Shown one piece after another: positions 1 to 9,300 of a stretch of DNA of 20,114 bases. Position numbers and translations under genes: made by a program. Origin of the DNA: Chloromonas sp. AAM2. Taxonomy: Eukaryota > Chlorophyta > Chlorophyceae > Chlamydomonadales > Chlamydomonadaceae. The notes beneath the pieces were generated by a model, which did no database searches, was not told where the DNA came from, and was given only the letters and a program-made list of their open reading frames with translations. The DNA is taken from NCBI GenBank assembly GCA_004335635.1, contig QAXH01004682.1:8305-28418 (forward strand). The letters run 5' to 3'. Position 1 is the stretch's first letter. The number at the start of each line of letters is the position of its first letter.

Positions 1-13
1 CCCCCCCCCCCCC
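1..13. repeat. Poly(C) run at the window edge
   Basis: Thirteen consecutive C residues open the window. It may be a genuine G/C homopolymer in the presumed intron of the PrmA-like gene, or a sequence or assembly boundary artefact; the sequence alone cannot decide. Confidence 0.9.
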
Positions 14-481
14 ACACTTACTGTTTGCCAAACCCCTCCATGGCAACGCCCCACAGTAGCGGCACGGTAAAGCCAGATTGTGCTGCGTTAGCCTTCTGGC
101 GAGGAGCTGCATGTCTGCCCTTAGTTGCTGTAGAGTTGAGTACTGGGAGATAACACAGCCTATTGCGCTGGAAATTGTTCAAGTTGACTTTGCTGTTGTT
201 GCTTAGGGTGCAGTGGTGACCAATAGGTTACCGGCAATTTACCTTCCCCCTCGCCCCCGCTGAGCAGTCCCCCCCGGACTGAAGGCCATGTAAAAAAAAA
301 AACACTACGACCCACCGTCTCGACTAAGCAGGTCTCGACCAAGCAGGCGTCATACCAAGGAACAGGGTCTCGGGTCTAGCCTGGGGCCTCAGTATTGAAT
401 GATGTCGCTTGGTAATGCCACCCGTGAACTAACCCGTGCCAACCCGTGCCAACTAACCCGTGTCAACTAACCCGTGCCTAC
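1..481 (-). other. Presumed intron of the PrmA-like gene, no exon found
   Basis: The conserved exon ending at 482 leaves reading phase 1, so the next exon should begin by completing Gly and continue with the family's (E/T)HPTT segment. No such segment was found on the minus strand down to position 1, so the next exon probably lies beyond the left edge. The stretch holds a minisatellite next to the exon (413-488), an A-run at 292-302 and the poly(C) edge. A good-looking GTAAGT donor on the minus strand near 16-21 is preceded by nothing recognisable. Confidence 0.5.
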
Positions 482-488
482 CGGTGCC
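413..488 (-). repeat. 14-bp minisatellite abutting a splice donor
   Basis: Read on the minus strand, units of GGCACGGGTTAGTT and variants (GACACGGGTTAGTT, a shortened GGCACGGGTT) follow one another from the end of PrmA exon 5 into the intron. The exon's own last bases, GGCACCGGTAGGCACGGG, look like the founding unit, because GGCACC codes the Gly-Thr of the conserved AFGTG motif. About five imperfect copies are visible. Confidence 0.8.
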
Positions 489-3057
489 AAACGCCACCCC
501 CGGCTGCATGACTATGTTGAGTGCGCTGGGGTCAGTGGGCTGGCTCCACTCTGGCACGATGTACAGCCTGGGGCTCAGCTGGAGGGGGACGTAAGAGGCC
601 TGCGGCGGACCACAACAGATCATAACCGTTTTTCTCAAGATCAATGGCAGCGACCAAGTTTGGCTACTCCAACTGGCACGGGACATGACAACGGCAACGG
701 CGTGGCTGGCAACTTTACAGCCCTGTTGGTGCTGGGATCCCTACAAAGATAGTGGTTGCCATGGCGTGGCAAAGCACAGTGAATGGTAGCACGTCAGATC
801 TAAGCAGCCAAACAAAGCCAACCATGGCTGCTAGTGTCTGTCTTCGGGCCGCTTCCGCAGCATTTCCCCGCTTTATCCTTCTCCTGCTCAATTTCATACC
901 TGTATTATCCCCCTCTTCACTTTCAAAACTTCAGCACACACAACCTTCCCCGCCTTTTCATTACTTCAGAATCCCGCCCGCCCCACCCCACCCCCCTCGC
1001 TTCAAATACGTTGATTTCCCTCTTTCCCTTCACCTTTACTTGGTCAATGACTCCCGCACACACGGACACACATACCCGCACCTGCGCCGCCCTTTCTCAC
1101 ACCTTGATCTGATCGACCCACTGGGCATTGGCCACAGGCTCAACTGCCAAACCACCCAGGTCAGTTAGCGACAGCCCAACCACCTCAACCGACTCCCTCA
1201 CACTGGGCCCTGGGTCAACCTGCAAGCAGCAGTGTGTTCAGATGAGTGAGTGAGTGAGTGAGTGAGTAGGCGTGAGCAGATAAAAATCCATTCAAATTAT
1301 ACAACGTCGGTTTTCATGAAAAACAGGTTGAATTCGCAAGTAACCTCGTGAGAGAACAATCAGAACAAGTTGAGTTTTTCACAATGTGTGAATGCATTTG
1401 TTTGTTATTTTGCTTTGAAACAGGCCCCCCTGTGTTCGTTACCCAATAATCAGCCACCATGTTGCCAAAATACGTCGACGTGAAACTCAAGTGTGCTAGA
1501 AAGTGGCTTTCACCTCCAGTGGGTAGTACGCGACGACGTCACAGGCATCCCACAGCTCCGCCGCACCGCTGCCCGGCTCCTCAAAGATGGCCTGTTCGGG
1601 AGCCCCGGCCTCGCGGTGCTCGACCACCCTGGGATGACGGCAGGCGAGGTGATGTATGAGAGGTGGACACAAGAGTGGCACTGTAGTGAGCTGCAGGAGA
1701 TCATCAATAACAAAATGACCCAATGGAAACATGTCGATGGCAGACATGGAGGGATGCGGGCAAGAGTTAGACGGTGCACGGTCAAGGGTGTCCGATCAAG
1801 GGATCAGGTGCTCTGCAATACCTGGACGGGGTGAAGGCGGGGCAAGAGGCGGCAACAACAGGTGCCCTTGAGGTGGCTTCATTGTGAATGTGATAGGGTA
1901 TCCCCCGGTTCGGTACTGCTTATACCACTGTAAACCGAGTCAGAATGACTTCTGTCTTCTTTCCTCCTTGCGCCTTTAAGTTGCCTTCTGTTGCTCAGGG
2001 TTGGTTAGGACAATATCCAGCCTCGTCTCTTGCATGGCTTGCTAGCGTTCGCACACGCTGCATGTGGGCCCCCTAATCAATATATAATAACTAAATTAAA
2101 TTCACAACAATGGGATTGATAAAACCTGTCCCTCAATGAGTTCCCAATCCCCTGTCCAGCCAGCAGGGGAGCTCCCAATCCCCTGCCCAGCCAGCAGGGG
2201 AGCCCTGCCCAGCCAGCAGAGGAGCTCCCAGTCCCCTGCCCTGCCAGCAGGGGAGCTCCCAATCCCCTGTCCAGCGTACCTCTCACCAGGGGTCACAGGC
2301 AGCTTCACCACACTCACACGACTGACGTGGCGCCTGACCCAAGCAGGGCATCACTGAGCAGCTCGGCCGTTTCTCCCGGCACAGTGCGAAGTGTGACCCT
2401 CACACAAGTTGCCTCCTGACCCTCATGCAAACCCTCGGCCTCACTGCGGGTGTCCACATGGAAGGCAACAACGGCTAAGGAGTGCTGAATGAGATTCGTG
2501 TTGCGTGGCCTGCAGGTCTGAGCATAGGTACATGGGCACACCACAAGTCGAACAGTTCCCACCCTGCAGATGTGGTGACCACACGCCCCGTGCTTCAAGC
2601 CCATGCACATGCTGAGCGATGGTGATTTGGGTTGTTAGTGTGTGCATACCAGTCGCCATCAGTCATGCTTTCAGGTGCACCGTATCTAGCATAATGCATT
2701 GCACCAGGGCCATGCAACTCACCAAATGCTAAAGTGTTATCAATGGCGACCCTATTACTGTCAACTATCGATGATTCGATCAAACCTCAAGCTGAAGAGG
2801 CCTCACCTGGCGAGATTGGACATGACCTCCGAGCTGCCTGGCTTTGGTGCTGGCTGCACTTCTGAGCCGTGTGCGCTTGCACTCCGACATGCAAGTCTTA
2901 ACTGCTGATGCAGAAGGGTGGGGCATGGCTGGAGGGCGGTGGCGGGCGCAAGCCCTCGAAAACATAAGGAGATGCAATCTGGCACTGCATGCCTCGCGTA
3001 TGTGCTGTTCTCAACGCGATTTCCGACCAGAGTCGCAGCGCTGCGCACAGCCGCCAT
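482..3057 (-). CDS. prmA: Ribosomal protein L11 methyltransferase (PrmA family), organelle-targeted, 5' part only
   Basis: PrmA enzymes transfer methyl groups from S-adenosylmethionine to lysines and the N-terminus of ribosomal protein L11; the plant homologue is predicted to act in the plastid. Exons: 3057-2807, 2443-2318, 1628-1514, 1219-1103, 599-482; all phases agree, giving 242 residues plus a split Gly. Residues 1-80 (MAAVRSAATLVG...) are rich in Ala, Arg and Ser and nearly free of acidic residues, as in transit peptides. Residues ~85-200 match the L11-recognition domain, with LLSDALLGSGATSVVV, AIFEEP and NAQWVDQIK. Then LYIVPEWSQP and the SAM-binding PGVAFGTG (236-243) are typical of the family. 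The ATG at 3057 was preferred over an in-frame ATG at 3141 for its A at -3 and G at +4. The catalytic C-terminal part is outside the window. Family assignment is strong; plastid rather than mitochondrial location is inference. Confidence 0.88.
1243..1267. repeat. (GAGT)n tetranucleotide microsatellite
   Basis: About six GAGT/TGAG units in tandem. On the minus strand this is a pyrimidine-containing (ACTC)n tract beginning about 20 bases upstream of the AG that opens PrmA exon 4 at 1219. Confidence 0.95.
2138..2275. repeat. 31-bp minisatellite in PrmA intron 2
   Basis: Four and a half copies of a 31-bp unit: GAGCTCCCAATCCCCTG, then YCCAGCCAGCAGGG. The third copy is shortened. Neighbouring units place CAGGGG opposite CCCCTG about 10 bases away, so each junction can fold as a short hairpin. 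It lies wholly within the 689-base intron 2317-1629. Confidence 0.93.
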
Positions 3058-4046
3058 TATCCGGTAAGGGCCGGGAAATGCAACGTGACTTGCTGCTGCT
3101 GATTGTCGGCAGAGCAAAAAACCCACACGCAGGTGAAGCATGAGCAGGTCACAAAGTGCGACGAATGACAGCAGAGTATGGTGGGGTTGGGTTGCATACC
3201 CTAACCCTGTGCGGGCCCTGTGTGACCCTAACTAGTTGTGTGTGCCTCTCCTCCCCCAAGTCTTTCCCTCTAACACGAAACAGCAGTGATGCCATTTGCA
3301 GCTCACAGTGTGCCCCTTTCATTGTGATACCCTCTCCGCGTCATTGGTAACGCGGTGTCGTTGACGCTTTCTCTGTAACTCCCCTCCCTCCCATGATGCC
3401 TGGATCTCTGAACCCAAACACAGTGGATTTGAATCTGGTCAAAGGCCAGCTAGTGCTTCTCGTTCAGAACTGTGAACCTCTGTGTGCTGCGACATGATAT
3501 TTAGGTTATGACCTAGGTCACCTGACTTGACAAAGAGGGAGGAAGCACGTCCAACGCAGATATCAACTATTTGCGCAAATTGCAGAACTTTTGTCCTAGA
3601 AAACGGAAACCGAGAGCTTCTGATTACATCCACTCACTAACTGGGATGGAATCCAATCACAGCTCGTAGATACGTCGTTCTGTTTGCCTCTACTGAGAAT
3701 GTTCTGTTTGCCAAAAAAATGGAATCTGACCACAACAAGGAGAGAGTGCACACCAGGAAACACGTCCAACGCAAACGATACCGAACGCTTCGAACGCTTG
3801 TTAATGCACGGTGTTAATGGTGGTTGATGCCCTTGGCTTTTGACACCGCTACCGCCCGTACCAGAACAGCTTGGAATCCTGAACCAGTACTTTCATTTCT
3901 TTTCCCGCAATTTGTTTATGCAAGTTGCAAGCCCAAAAAAAAGTTTGCCAGTTCTGGGACAATTCTGTGTGGCTCCTAGTTCTGATGTATGTGTTTAAAT
4001 GCAGCAAATCTAACTTGACTTGGTGTGTGAGTATGCGTGTACTGTT
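3058..4046. other. Upstream flank of the PrmA-like gene, no gene seen
   Basis: This probably includes the PrmA 5' UTR and promoter. No coding exon with recognisable motifs was found on either strand. Short CCCTAACCC-like strings near 3199-3234 are too few to be telomeric. One copy of the dispersed A-rich/TTTGCCAGTTCTGGGACA motif sits at 3934-3965. Confidence 0.5.
3934..3965 (+). repeat. Dispersed repeat motif, copy A
   Basis: An A-run followed by GTTTGCCAGTTCTGGGACA and AATTC. The same core recurs at 4704-4738 (same strand), 4955-4989 and 5645-5673 (opposite strand) and 19900-19930 (same strand). Confidence 0.9.
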
Positions 4047-4607
4047 CTACCACGGTGTGTGGTGTTGGCTGCCCTGGCCTTGTCCATCTGCGCAGGCGAT
4101 GTATGCCCACTCGCTGTCCGCAAGGCTGGCATAGCCCGCCAAGAACCCCCTGACCAGGCGCTGTTGTGACCAGCTGTACTGCTTGCTGCCATTGCTGGCC
4201 TCCTCCAGCGACTGCTGCGCCCACTGTAGCGTGTGCCTCATGCTGCCTCGCTGCATCACTGCATATACCGCGGGCCCCATTGCTTCCACGCCCCGCTGAC
4301 GCGCTCCCACGCTGTTAATGGACTCCAACCCCAGGGCACTACCACTGCGGCCATGGGGGCGATCCAAACTAGTGGTTGTGAAGGGGTGAGTTGCATGGAA
4401 GCCGCCTGCCTGCAGCAAGGCTGCGGTGGCCTCAGAGAGGTGTGCGTTCAAGGCGTTGCTGGTGTTGTCCAGGAAGGGCTCCCGGGCCCTGGCCACATAC
4501 AGCACCTTGGCCCCTAGAGCCAGACAGGCGGGAAGCAGGTGCGGCAGTGCAGGTAGTGCAGGTGTCGTGGACAGCTCGGGCTGCTCTGCCTGCTCCGGCT
4601 GCGCGAG
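4047..4607 (-). CDS. Unidentified coding-like block (possible exon or captured gene fragment)
   Basis: On the minus strand one frame is open from 4616 to a TAG at 4049-4047. It has strongly GC-rich third positions, unlike the surrounding DNA. A plausible acceptor (GCGCCGCAG) precedes 4607; the first in-frame ATG is at 4505. The translation (about 186 residues from 4607) begins Pro/Gln-rich, then has GAKVLYVARAREPFLDN, LNAHLSEATAALLQAGGF, MRHTLQWAQQSLEEA and QQRLVRGFLAGYASLADSEW. This looks like an amphipathic helical domain rather than random sequence. I do not recognise the family. No convincing donor or other exons were found. It lies between two same-strand copies of the dispersed repeat (3934 and 4704), so it may be an exon of an unrecognised gene or a gene fragment carried by a mobile element. 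Confidence 0.45.
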   Translation of the reverse strand, partial: LAQPEQAEQPELSTTPALPALPHLLPACLALGAKVLYVARAREPFLDNTSNALNAHLSEATAALLQAGGFHATHPFTTTSLDRPHGRSGSALGLESINSVGARQRGVEAMGPAVYAVMQRGSMRHTLQWAQQSLEEASNGSKQYSWSQQRLVRGFLAGYASLADSEWAYIACADGQGQGSQHHTPW

Positions 4608-4703
4608 CTGCGGCGCTCACAACGGCTGATCACTGTCTGCTTGATATGAATGCTATACGTACAGTATCAAACTGCTTTGCTTTCTTCCTTTCTCGACATC
4701 CGC

Positions 4704-4776
4704 AAAAAAGAAGTTTGCCAGTTCTGGGACAATTCCTGGGACTGGCATTACAACCGGTGTGTCTCAGCACATACCC

Positions 4777-4829
<53 letters not shown>

Positions 4830-4989
4830 AATCACATACAGGGTGAATCGCGGGGTGACCATCGCGTGTTGTGGTAGACGGCGCATTCCCACTTCTGGGA
4901 CAGCAAACCAGAACGAGAAGTCACACACCAACTGCCCCAGAACTGAGAGTCACACAGGAATTGTCCCAGAACTGGCAAACTTCTTTTTT
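4704..4989. mobile_element. MITE-like element with perfect 35-bp terminal inverted repeats
   Basis: Positions 4704-4738 and 4955-4989 are exact reverse complements over 35 bases: AAAAAAGAAG, then TTTGCCAGTTCTGGGACA, then ATTCCTG. They enclose 216 bases that include (GT)25 and a second, degraded inverted pair (about 4887-4903 and 4931-4949). There is no coding capacity of its own. Size and structure fit a miniature inverted-repeat element, but no clear target-site duplication is visible. A stand-alone hairpin repeat is the alternative. Confidence 0.6.
4779..4828. repeat. (GT)25 dinucleotide microsatellite
   Basis: Fifty uninterrupted bases of alternating G and T, inside the 35-bp inverted-repeat element. 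Translations across it (runs of Cys-Val) are artefacts. Confidence 0.99.
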
Positions 4990-6368
4990 TCCTTCCCTCG
5001 GCACGTTTTACAATTTTTTGAATTGGGTGACGGCAACGCCCATGGAAAGGTAACCGTCCAGGGATCGCAAGGCAAACTCGCCCGCACACAGCCACGAACG
5101 CACGAGGATTACGACTCTATTCAAACTGAGGCGTCGATACTCGCACACGAAGGCTTCTTGTGGCGGGCAGGCACACGCAGAACACTCTCGGGGTTGGCGT
5201 CACAGGTCCTAAGGCCAGACCACACAGAGTATACCAATCAGGTGCCACTCCCTGTCTTGTGAAAGAAGACATCTGCGTTCAATCACCCTGAATCTCTAGT
5301 ATCAAAGCACAGCAGCCAGACAACATGGCCTTGAGGATTGTTCTCTGCAGTTGGCGCGCATGAAGCAGCTCATGATGCAAGTGGCGGGTGAATGCCAAAA
5401 ATGCGTGATTCGCATCATAGTGTCGCACAGGTCCCGTCCCAAAAGTGGCGGTATACCGTCTACCACCACGCTGTTCAATCCATGGCGGTTCAACACGTTA
5501 AACACGTGTAAACACAACATGACCGCAGACGTGTGACACGAATTCACAATACAATACCCACAAGGTCACGTCAAACCATACATGTTACCGTTGGGTTGCA
5601 TAGGACAAAGGTTACAACGGATGCCAGAGATGGAACACAACACGAACTGTCCCAGAACTGGCACACTTTTTTTCTCGAGCCAAGGCCATGTTACCAAGCA
5701 GAATTCAAATGATTTGGGCTATGACATAAAGGGAGATTCAGGCCACTATGGCTGTTGGCCACCAACAGTCCTGGCATTGAAGGCCTCTGGAATCACGCTT
5801 TCAGCAAGGTTGTGTCGTATGTCTACGCGGTACCTGCTAGCCTGATGTAACGCTGGCTGCGACTGAGTGGCTCTGACCAATGGCGTGTGCTGTAGGTGGG
5901 AACCAAGCCACCTGTGACGTGCCGGATGCAATGGCTCAAGGTGCAAAGGCCCAAGAATAACAGGGGGTATATGAAGTGCGAGATGGCATGTCCAAGAAGG
6001 GACGTCCGTCCGTCTGATCCATGGCGGACTTCATGCGTCTGTCAAGGATCTGGGGCGTGTACGAATGACAAATCGATTGGCACCTGCCAGCAGTGCAGCA
6101 CGTAGAAGCTTTTGGTTGTAATGCAGCCATCTCGCCAGCGCCTGGGAAGCTTGACTGGGAATCGTCCAAGAAAATCCAAAAGGAAGTACGTTTTGTAACT
6201 GATAGGTTGGAAATGTCCGTGGTTCCTCATCCTGTCCGCTCGGAGCGTGCCAATGACGCACTGATAAAGTCCGACCCACACATTGGATACGTTCAATTAC
6301 AAGGCTTGCTTTTGCTCCTCAATGCTTTGAACATGTGTCAAGTGCTGCCGTCGTGGCATCGCTGCGAT
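4990..6368. other. Intergenic stretch upstream of the DUF506 gene
   Basis: No coding exon could be supported here. It holds dispersed-motif copy D at 5645-5673. A frame is open on the plus strand from 6093 and runs into the first proposed DUF506 exon, but it lacks conserved motifs and has weak codon bias. The promoter and 5' UTR of the DUF506 gene are expected in the right-hand part. Confidence 0.5.
5645..5673 (-). repeat. Dispersed repeat motif, copy D
   Basis: Reverse-complement copy of the motif: ACTGTCCCAGAACTGGCA followed by a T-run, with one or two substitutions relative to the 35-bp ends at 4704 and 4955. Confidence 0.85.
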
Positions 6369-9300
6369 ATGGCTGCCATTCCAGGGACGCAGCGAGTGCT
6401 TGGATCGCTGCTGTTCAATATGGAGGTAAGCCTGTGGAAGGCATCTGTCCACCGTGTCAACCAGCTACGGTTTGATGAGGTATCACAGCTAGCACCTTCC
6501 TCCACTTCCCTTCCAATTTCGACACGAATTGCAGGTAGACGGCGGGCCACAAGCCTCTGCAGTGCAGCACGCTGACCAGCACAGGGGCAGCATCCAAGCA
6601 AGCTGTGAGAGACTGGCAGCGTACGTACGGCCCCTACCTGGCTTTCCTACAAAAGTAAGCGGCGCAAGTTTAGCACGCTCCAATACGCCACCTGGCTCTG
6701 AACTCCACATGATCCACTGTCAGGCTGGTAGAGCCCGTTGCCTTGTTATCTGTCGCATCTCCAGACATCCGCAGCATCCAGCCACGACCGTTCGTATCAG
6801 GGTGTGGCCACCGCCTTTGGACGAGCAGTGCTACCGCATGGAATCCACATGCCATAACCAGTGGTCCAGCGGATATCCTGGCTGCGCCGTGTGCGCCGCA
6901 AAGTTCTGTTGAGGCATCATTCAGAGAATCGACGAGAATCTGGTCACCCCACCCATCCGCAGTTGCTTCGGGACGTCAAGAGGCTGAAAGCAAGCATTCT
7001 GGAAGATGAGGAACGTGTGGATGCTGTCCTCCTAGCAGCCATGCTGTCAGAAAGAGGGTGAGAGGCTTTGAACAGCAGCACTCCCACAGCGCAGCATGCA
7101 CAGCATGCATGGTGGCACGCCCCATGTTTTCATTCCCTTCTGTCCAAGTTGCACACCAGGGTCAGACGTTTCCAACCCATCTGACATTTGTTATTGTGCA
7201 GGTACAGCGTTCTTGTGCGCTGTGCTCTGGGTGGTGCTGGGGCAGGCGCCCCTGGAAGCTGCTTCCGAAACCTCCGCCACGAATTCGTAAGTACTACCCA
7301 CTGTCGCATTGAAGCATTTACAGCAAAACACAGAATTTGTACACCATCCCAGGGAAGGCTGGGCATACGCCTGCGAACCCAGGTGACCTTGCTGACCAGT
7401 CTTGCAGGCGCAACACCACGTGCCCTGAAAGCCTGATAGCTACCCACACAGCTTACTCACACCTGTTAGGTTTCACCCAGCAGCTGACACTCTAGTCGAT
7501 GTCCGTGTCTCAATCCACTGTCGCAGGTCTTTGTGCGCTGTGAGTCCGGAGACTACGAGGGAGTGGAGCTGGTGAGTACTGTGTGATCATAATGATGATG
7601 ATGATGATCACATCAGGGAATCCCGCATGAGCACTTGCACACAGGTGGACAGGTCGGGTCAGGCAGGCACTTACCACAGCGGGCTCACGTCTTGACTTGC
7701 CCCATGAGTTTGCATGTTGAAGATGGTGTCTTTGACAATACACGCACCACTGAGGATTGCTCTTTGGCACATTTGTGCGCGTGCAGTGGTGGGGAGCACA
7801 CACCTCTGAATGAGGACGATCCACAATCATCGGCCCTTGGGTCTGCCTCACACCCTTAGTCACGCCCAACGCCACATCGCATGCACTTTCCGCTCCTGCC
7901 TTCCATGGCATGTTATTGTTGCTTGCTTCAGTGGTGGCTGCTACTTTTCTGTACTCGTGCCTCCGCTGAGCAGTCTTGTCCGGTCCCCAGGCCATGCACC
8001 ACAAGAACACCCTTTCTGTCCCATGTGCCGCAGATGGTTGACCCTAACTTCCGCGAGCAGTTCGCCATCCCCCAGCCCACGGAGGCGTTCAGTGCGCTGC
8101 TGCAGGCCGTGCCCGAGGAGTTCGTGGGCACCAGTGTGAGGCTGCACCCTGTGGTGGAACTCATATGCGCGGAGGTGAGAGACGGGACTCGTGAAGGCCA
8201 AGGGACAGGCTGTTTATAAGGGATGGGCCGTGTACAAGCCAAGGCAGGTGTCATTCAAGCACAGTGGGCCTGACAACTTGGGACCTGGAATGTGTCAGTT
8301 GGGATGTGTCAGTTGGGAAAGGCTCAGCTCGTCAGGGACACTTGCCATGCCCGTGTGCAGGCTGCAGTGGCAAGATCGTGGGACCTTATTCTGCTACTCA
8401 TACCATGAGACGATGGGAGGGTACAACGTATTTAGACCTCGCAGTTGTGTGCAGCCCATCATTGCACAATCAGGTCACGGGTAATCACTGGATGAACTAG
8501 GCAGGTGTAGTGTGACAATGGTGGGATGTTTCTCTCCGCAGATGGACGCAAGACATGGGTGCTTCCTTCTTTTTTTGTTTGTAGCTTTAACTGAGGTTGG
8601 CTGTCTTTCATGCTTCCAGATGGCCGCCTCCTTTGAGGCGCGCGGCCTGACCATCCCGCCCTGGCGCCGGGCTGCCGCCATGATGAGCAAATGGATGCCG
8701 GCCAAGGCCCGGGATATCCCTGTGGACTCAGCCGGGGAGTCACCGCGCGACATGTCTCCGCCCTGCATCGACGCCACTGTGCCGCTGCTGTTCCCGACCG
8801 ACACGACGGGCTGGAAGGCGGTGTCTTCGCCGGAGCGGCGGCTGCAGGAAGCTGCCCAGCAGCTACAGACGCTAGCGCTCCACAGCCAGCAGCAGGCGTC
8901 CCCCACGCATATCCTGCAGCTCCTGGCGCCGCAGCTGGCCCAGCAGCAGCTGCCAGCTGGCCAGACGGTGCAGCCGGTGCAGTCACCAGCTGCACCAGCA
9001 CCGGTGCAGGCAGCAAGCACAGCCCGGTCTGCTTTAGCACCGCTGCCAGAGGACGTTGCCTGCCTTCCCATTGAGCCCATCGTGCAGCAAGCCTTACAGC
9101 AGCAGTGGTTGGGCGGAGGCGGCGTGGATTTGAATCTGTTGCGCGCCCCCACGTTGGACAGCCTGTTCCGCCATTCGGACACCTGTTTTCCGCTTGCCCG
9201 CACCTCCGCAATGCTTCCAAGCGCAGAGTTGACTGTGGAGCTAGGCAGTGCGGCGGAGGGCTCCGTCTGCTCGGCAATGTTTGCACGCCATTCCGAGCCG

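Noticed and set aside
752..1168. 138-codon plus-strand frame
   Set aside because: It overlaps a PrmA exon on the other strand and a C/T-rich intron; low-complexity translation without motifs.
3199..3234. CCCTAACCC-like strings, possibly telomeric
   Set aside because: Only two or three irregular units in unique sequence, not a tandem telomeric array.
4759..5262. 167-codon plus-strand frame with a Cys-Val run
   Set aside because: It is generated by reading through (GT)25 and the inverted-repeat element; there is no coding signal outside the repeat.
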